NCBI GenBank assembly: GCA_964020975.1
Contig: OZ026627.1
Location: 36,512,533 to 36,576,532 of the forward strand
Reading direction: 5' to 3'
Origin: Hermodice carunculata
Lineage: Eukaryota > Annelida > Polychaeta > Eunicida > Amphinomidae
Length of the DNA stretch: 64,000 bases
The position numbers were made by a program, and so were the translations under genes. The first letter of the stretch is position 1, and the number at the start of each line of letters is the position of its first letter. The notes beneath the pieces are model-generated. The model did no database searches and had not been told where the DNA came from. It saw only the letters and a program-made list of their open reading frames with translations. This document shows, piece after piece, positions 58,391-64,000 of this stretch.

Positions 58391-58391
58391 A

Positions 58392-58476
<85 letters not shown>

Positions 58477-59230
58477 GATTTGCTGCATAGCAAATCAGTG
58501 TGTGTGTGTTCAAAGCATATTGGTGTGGTAATGTACAACTATTCCATAACACAGAAGTAGAAGTTGGAATGGCATCTCTATCTATTATAGCTTTGAAGTT
58601 ATTCAAGATTTAAAATTTCTAATGGTGCTATTTGGCATCATTTAAATTGCTACAACTTTTATTATAAATTCATTAGGTGGGCAATGGTCAACAACCCCGT
58701 AGTAGCAGTTGGAATGACATCTCTATCTATTACAGTGTTGAAGATATTCAAGATTGAAAATTTCGAATACAGCTAATTAGCATAATTTGAATTGCTACAA
58801 CTTTTGTTTCAGATTCATTAGATACACAATGGTCAATAGCCCCCTAGTAGAAGTTAAAATGACGTCTCTATCTATAATAGTTTTGAAGGTATTCAAGTTT
58901 TAAAATTTCAAATGCTGCTAATTAGCATAATTTAAATTGCTACAACGTTTGTTTTAAATTCATTAGATGCGCAATGGTCAATAACCCCCTGGTAGAAGTT
59001 GGAATGACATCTCTATCTATTATACTTTTGAAGATATTAAAGATTTAAAATTTCAAATGCTCCTAATTTGCATAATTTTAAACATCTTCATTCATCTGTA
59101 CAAAACGGTCAAAGTACTTGTATGGAGGTACAATCATGCCAAGTTTTTTTCAAGTTTGGAGTTTCTATGTATAATAGTGTTCGAGAAAAGTGTCGATAAA
59201 ATTTGCCAGTAAAGAAAGAAAGAAAGAAAG

Positions 59231-59268
<38 letters not shown>

Positions 59269-59270
59269 GA
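57771..59270 (+). repeat. Two tandem cassettes of ~145-bp units, each ending in (AAAG)n
   Basis: Cassette one (57771-58474) and two (58477-59269) each start with the inverted repeat gatttgct..agcaaatc. They continue agtgtgtgtgt..caaagcatattgg and then hold three and four units respectively. Units carry tagaagttggaatgacatct and ctatctattatag, and end in caacaaccccctag. Each cassette closes with gtgtcgataaaatttgccag and (AAAG)n (58342-58474; 59211-59269). An inverted partial copy lies at 63770-64000. Confidence 0.75.
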
Positions 59271-59275
59271 AAAAC

Positions 59276-59356
59276 AAAAAAGTGTGTGTTGACACACACA
59301 CTTTTATAAAGAACTCGAGGAAAAACAGAAAAGTGTGTGTTGACACACACACTTTA
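59276..59356. repeat. Direct repeat of a near-palindrome
   Basis: aagtgtgtgttgacacacac (plus actt) occurs twice, about 55 bp apart. Each copy is itself nearly self-complementary, with gtgtgtgttg against acacacac. It directly follows the AAAG run. Confidence 0.7.
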
Positions 59357-60209
59357 AATATATTTTTTATGTTTGGAACGTGTGCGACTCGAACTTGCAA
59401 CCTTGGGTTATAACTTCTAAAGATCACATTCAACATTAATTAAATTAGGAAGTTAAATGTAGGCGCTTCTGTTAGCTAATGTCTATAGTCTATCTACAGC
59501 ATTTATAACTTACTGTGTCAACCGAATGAATGATAATTATGCGTTGTGCACTGTGTCCAGAGACTGCAACTTGTGCTGTTGCATGATGGCAGCATGAACG
59601 CGTGTTTGCTAGATAGTGCTGCCATCTGTCAAGAATAAACAACATTAAAAATTTAAAATAGCGGGGGATTTTAAAAATGATATCACATCTTCCTGCCTTC
59701 CCGACATCTGTGGGAAATATACAAGAAATGTGACATTCATTTTAAAATGCCTTGCATACGAGTAACTAGTGATCAGAACTGTTGACTTCGTATGAAACAT
59801 AAAACCCAATGATTCAGTGATTCTGGCACCTCTTACACTCAGACTCAGTCTCAGTGACAGTGTCACTTTGTCAGGTCTCCTGCCAGGAGTCCTGGGCCTC
59901 AATCGTCAATGACTTCTGAAGATGGATGCTGACATCCCATGGTCACCATACTTCCCCTGCCGTCTTTTCTTGTGACAAAATTCAGATCTTGATCCTCGAA
60001 CAACATTGATGGGATCTTTGTTCCGCGTAGGCCTATTGTCCACTGACTAAGACTAGCTACAAGTTCTGCTCAAATCATTTCGCTGCCGCTGGCCACATGC
60101 TTAAATGTACCGTGAGCTGCTGCCACCTAACGACAAAATTAGTAAATGGAAAACTGGATTTTCCGGTACTGTTGGACCACATATAAATAAAAATTTGTAA
60201 TTATGTCTT
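59357..60209. other. Unassigned DNA upstream of LINE
   Basis: It contains the second SINE-like fragment. A minus frame (59645-59902) includes an acceptor-like ttgtatatttcccacag before MSGRQEDVISFLKS, not developed further. Confidence 0.35.
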
Positions 60210-60289
60210 TATCCCACTTTTGCGCTTGCTCTCCCTACAAACACCAATGAAATACCGCTATTTGATCTGCTTCCTCGTATTACAAAGTT

Positions 60290-60940
60290 CATATGCTAAA
60301 TGTCTTGGTAAGGTAACGTGGTCCAGAGGTAATCTGCATTCTACTATTGACTACGGTCTACGTGCTTGTATCGCCATCACTCTACCAATACTGTGCCAAA
60401 CTCTTTATTGATGAAAATGGGGATTATGACATAGGGAGTGACCACAACAGCTTAATTGTGCAATGGAAAGCCTCATTACTGTCTAAGCCTTGTAATTCAA
60501 AAGCGAAGTCAAAGGTCAAAATGTGTGAAAGGTGGGACATTTCACCTGACACAAACTGGGGTACGTTTAGAGCGTTACTTGAATCTGACCTGACTTCGTG
60601 GAAATGTGACAATTTTAACTCCCCTGAGTCTGCATGGGAGAGTTGGAAGGATATTGTTATTAATGCCGGTAAGCAAGGCGTCGGTATAAAACGTTTTACA
60701 AGGACTCCAGGTCAAATTTGGGACGAGGAGATAGGCCATTTAATTCATGGACGTAAAATAGCGAATCGTTTTTACAGGTATTGGAGTAAACATGCACACT
60801 CTGATCCATTTATTATTAAAGAGCTGTGGCATGAATATATTTTAAGAAAGAGTCGAGTACATGATCTAATCAAGCAAAAGTTAGTGAATCGGAAAGTCGA
60901 TGTACATAATAATTCGGAATTCAAGGAAAGCAGCCAGTAA
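60290..60940 (+). pseudogene. LINE endonuclease C-terminus and linker
   Basis: Frame one gives KVTWSRGNLHSTIDYGL. A shift near 60350 leads into frame two, with FIDENGDYDIGSDHNSLIVQ. TW, IDY and SDHN are the late motifs of APE endonucleases; SDH carries the catalytic His. The early motifs with the catalytic Asn and Glu are missing, showing 5' truncation typical of LINE copies. The 197-codon segment continues through a linker with AHSDP..LWHEYILRKSRV to a stop at 60940, overlapping the start of the RT frame. Confidence 0.8.
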
Positions 60941-62015
60941 TACAAAGTCGTTCTGGAATATGCTCAGGAAATTAAATAAAAATAATAATTACCCGCTTCA
61001 GATAGTTGATCCCAGTGACAAAACAAAGGTTATCGATGATCCTAAAGAAATATCTATGGTGATTAAGCAGTACTGGGAGAACTTAGGCTCTTCGAATGGT
61101 AAAATTGATGACGATGATCTTTTAAAGCAGAAGGTGCGTGACGTTAATGGGTTCACGGGTGACACGGATGGCCTTACACAGGTCACCTTTGAATTTGATC
61201 ACATCTTTCTTGCTGTAAAAGCAATCAAGGCAGGTAAATCTTATGGTGTCGATAAAATACCTAACGAATTCTTAAAGAACGGAGGCAATGTTTTGTTAAA
61301 ATCTATTGTAGAATTGTTTAATATGTTTAAATTATTTGAAAAATTTCCTGAGGATTTCCAAAGGGATATAGTCAGACCGCTTCATAAAGAAGGAGATTTT
61401 AACGACTTAGACAACTATAGGGGTATAACCATAACTTCTAACATGTATAAACTATTTGCGGCTGTTGTTGAGCGGCAATTAATTAATTTTCTTGAAGACA
61501 AAAATATACTTGGTGAGCTTCATGGCGCGTACAGGAGAGGACGCAGACTTGAGGACCACATTTTCGCTCTTAAAGGCATATGCAGTATGAGGAAGGATGA
61601 CCGCAAAAAGACTTGGCTATCCTTTCTTGATATTTCCAAGGCATTTGATACGGTGTCTAGAAACCGCCTATTTTGTAACTTCTGGGACCTTGGTGTACAG
61701 GGAAAAGCCTGGAGACTTTTACGAAATTTATATGATAGAGTTGAAAACAAAGTGATTTTTGGACTTTTAGAAACATCTTGGTTCGACACATTAAATGGCA
61801 TAAAACAAGGCTGCATCCTCTCGCCCACGCTTTTCTCAACGGTAATGACAGATTTGGTGGCAATGTTAAACAAAGAAAATGGAGGTGTTTCTTGTGCAGA
61901 TCGGCTGATACCAGCATTGCTGTATGCTGACGACGTTGTTCTGTTGGCAGAGAACGAGATACAACTCTCTAAAATGCTGTTTATTGCGGTAATTTTGCTG
62001 TTAAATGGGGTCTAA
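60900..62015 (+). pseudogene. LINE reverse transcriptase domain
   Basis: A 371-codon frame contains RT motifs in order. These are AGKSYGVDKIPNEFLK (about residues 111-126), RDIVRPLHKEGD, YRGITITSNMYKLF, HGAYRRGRRLEDHIFAL, motif A FLDISKAFD (Asp about 244), motif B GIKQGCILSPTLF (about 300) and motif C LLYADDVVLL (YADD about 342-345). All catalytic Asp residues are present. The frame fails soon after YADD (about 61980), where the +1/-1 neighbour continues with WGLKFNSKKSKILI. Residues before about 20 overlap the upstream segment in another frame. Confidence 0.92.
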
Positions 62016-62029
62016 AGTTCAATTCAAAG

Positions 62030-63212
62030 AAATCAAAAATATTAATAATTGGTAAAAGAGTAGACCCTCTCAAGAAGTGGGTCCTAGGAAACTCATGGAT
62101 TGAAGAAGCCAATACGCACAGATATCTTGGTATAATCTTTTCCAGGACGTTATCAGATTTGACGCATGTTAATGAATATCTAGGTCCCAAATTAAGGAAA
62201 TTAAGAGGGTACATCACAAGCATTCTTGCAAAGCATGATGATATTAATAGGATAGCTTTTGGAAACACTTTATACAGACACGTCGCGTTGCCGTCACTAT
62301 TACATGGATGTGGTATTTGGATGGAGAATACACGCACTAGTAAAAAACTGTTACGGTCATTTCAGTCCCAATTGGCTTGTTCAATTCTACGGATAAAAGC
62401 TAGCCCTGCATATCTTGCAACCATTGGCGATCTAGGCTGGTTGCCATTGTCACTTGAGGCCGATAAGCGTAGAATCAAATATTTTAATTACCTGAAACAC
62501 ATAACTGATAGCCAGAGAATGTGTAATATTGTTTTTAAGGAAATGTGTAAACGCTTCGAGCAGGGCCGGAGTTCATCATGGCCATATTGCGATGAGATAA
62601 AAAAACATCCTAAATTACGCTGGAATGGATTGGGCATTTTACTCCGAGAATGGTGACTGGCTGTCCAGATTTAGTCATTTGCAGACCGAAGCATGGAAAC
62701 TTGATTTTTTTTTGAACCAATTAGACGAATTTCCCACTCTTGATTTGTACAAAACGCTCAAAACTGACATATCATTGGAAAATTATATGTTAAACATAAG
62801 AGATTTTAATGGCGTCAGAAATAAATTTAGGGCACGTTTTGCTACACTAGGTCTCAATAACGACCAAGAGAGGTGGGGTGTCCGTGATAGTTCATGTGAT
62901 TTATGTGGATCACACAGGGAAGACATTTTCCATGTATTTTTCTCATGTTCTACTTATGCAGATATTCGGTCTGATCTATTTTATAAAATTGAAGCGCAGT
63001 TATTGGCGAATGGTCTTAGTTTCTTATGGGAAGAGTTTATGGCCTCTTCATTAATTAACAAAATGAAATTTTTAATTGGTGATGTTGCGAAGTCACACAG
63101 CAAATGTGCATTTCAGATATTTGAAGACTGTAGCAGACAATTTCTCAATTTAGCCCTCAGTCGCCGTAGATCAACCCTACAAGTGGAAGGCCATGTGGGA
63201 CCCACATCGTAG
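62030..63212 (+). pseudogene. LINE C-terminal region with zinc knuckle
   Basis: Frame two carries RYLGIIFSRTLSDLTHVNEY (thumb-like, after RT) and runs to a stop at 62656. Frame zero resumes at 62625 with WLSRFSHLQTEAWKLDFFL and ends at 63212. The latter has CDLCGSHREDIFHVFFSC, a C-x2-C-x7-H-x4-C knuckle typical of the C-terminal zf-RVT region in Jockey/I/R1-like LINEs. A frame change lies near 62640. Confidence 0.85.
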
Positions 63213-63587
63213 AAGCTCCATTTTTCTATTTCATATGCCTGGTCGTTCTTTAGTATGTTCATAATTCTGTATACTTTTTTTTTAGATTGTATGGCTGAAC
63301 AGATGTAATGGATGCGTCCCTGTTGATACCCCGACAGTGGCGCCCCCGATGTAAAATGGGGTAAATCTTGCACGAATAAATAATATGCAAATTAGCCATG
63401 TGTTGTTAGGATAACAATCGTGCCGTGGACATAAATGAACACGGTTTGAAAACAATTTTTGTGCCTCTATTTCACCGTAAAACATGGGATAAATACAAAC
63501 CACAGCTGGTTTGGGTATCAGGGCACACAGAACAGACTCGTGTGTTCTGTGGTCCCAGATACCGGCACTCGCAATAGTTTGCTTATG

Positions 63588-63589
<2 letters not shown>

Positions 63590-63680
<91 letters not shown>
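63590..63680. repeat. (CT)n microsatellite
   Basis: An uninterrupted CT run of about 90 bp. The long overlapping minus-strand frame (147 codons) is an Arg-Glu artefact. Confidence 0.97.
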
Positions 63681-63681
<1 letters not shown>

Positions 63682-63769
63682 ACCACTAAATTTGTCTGAC
63701 ATTTCATTTGAAGACTATTATACATAGAAACTCTAAACTTGCCATAATTATACCTCCATACAGAAAGCC

Positions 63770-64000
63770 CGGTCTTTTTATGAAAAGAGGTGACAGCAGA
63801 AATTTGTGCAAATTAGGGTCATTGATTAAATCTTAAATACCTTCAAAACTTTTATAGATAGAAATGCCATTCAAACTTCAAGCCATAGGTTTGTGCTGTA
63901 GGCGCATCCAATGAACCACGAACAAAAGTTCCAGAATTTCAATTTATGCTAGTTTGGGGCACTTGAAAAGTTTAAATGTTGAATATTAATATTTTCAAAA
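63770..64000 (-). repeat. Inverted partial copy of the 145-bp unit family
   Basis: ttatagatagaaatgccatt, then caaacttcaagcc and gcgcatccaatgaaccacga, is the reverse complement of the units at 57845-59090. With those cassettes it brackets the LINE in opposite orientation. It is cut by the window end. Confidence 0.65.

Larger units (their letters stand above)
60210..63400 (+). mobile_element. 5'-truncated APE-type LINE (non-LTR retrotransposon)
   Basis: The order is C-terminal part of an AP-like endonuclease, linker, reverse transcriptase, and a C-terminal region with a CCHC-like zinc knuckle, all on the plus strand. The reading frame changes about four times (near 60350, 60910, 61980 and 62640), so it is inactive. 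The 3' tail after the last stop is about 190 bp and ends near aataaataatatgc. The endonuclease and the C-terminal knuckle suggest the Jockey/I/R1-like side of LINEs. Clade assignment needs a phylogeny. Confidence 0.9.

Noticed and set aside
58220-58606. Phe-Leu-Ser open frames
   Set aside because: They are translations of the (AAAG)n run; likewise at 59109-59436.

Overview
The window looks like a piece of a large, repeat-rich animal genome. It is AT-rich, has long simple repeats, several classes of non-autonomous transposon and short candidate exons separated by kilobases of non-coding DNA. The tandem-unit elements that carry a TCAAGGTCA motif and end in a microsatellite resemble the pearl/HINE elements described from bivalves. 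A marine invertebrate, perhaps a mollusc, is my best guess, held with low confidence. I see no bacterial genes, rRNA, convincing tRNA gene or CRISPR array.

Host coding content is sparse and fragmentary. On the plus strand the best candidate exons are 5125-5255 and 25383-25542. On the minus strand a chain of candidate exons lies at 57298-57354, 56292-56361, 51510-51625, 47796-48150, 45071-45218, 44531-44797, 42741-42863, 40797-40854, 39675-39795, 37940-38009 and 34949-35056. The strongest of these have good splice sites and a single open frame, but I could not name the protein. I cannot say whether they belong to one gene or several, because two of them end in stop codons.

The dominant structure is a superfamily of about 200-260 bp elements that begin and end with TTAA (usually TTAACCCTT, TTAACTCTTT or TTAACTCATTCC). 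Each carries a long internal hairpin near one end. At least 17 copies or fragments lie between 536 and 49233. Groups with different termini share the same hairpin, built on gtcaacagctttccttggca, and often a second internal box. One group has the same layout with a different hairpin. One copy sits inside another exactly at a TTAA, which points to piggyBac-type mobilisation.

Other mobile DNA includes TA-flanked MITEs with termini like CAGTGAAACCTG or CAGTCAACCCTC, one nested in another at 54107-54791. There are also Helitron-like elements ending in a hairpin plus GAGCTAA (9545-10258, to 12098, 35490-37853). Several ~145-bp tandem-unit arrays occur (14940-16440, 36618-37755, 57771-59270), together with related longer-unit arrays (25920-26700, 32020-32830, 49850-51012). 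The right end (60210-63400) holds a 5'-truncated, frameshifted APE-type LINE with recognisable endonuclease, reverse transcriptase and C-terminal zinc-knuckle parts. Most of the remainder is unassigned AT-rich intergenic or intronic DNA.
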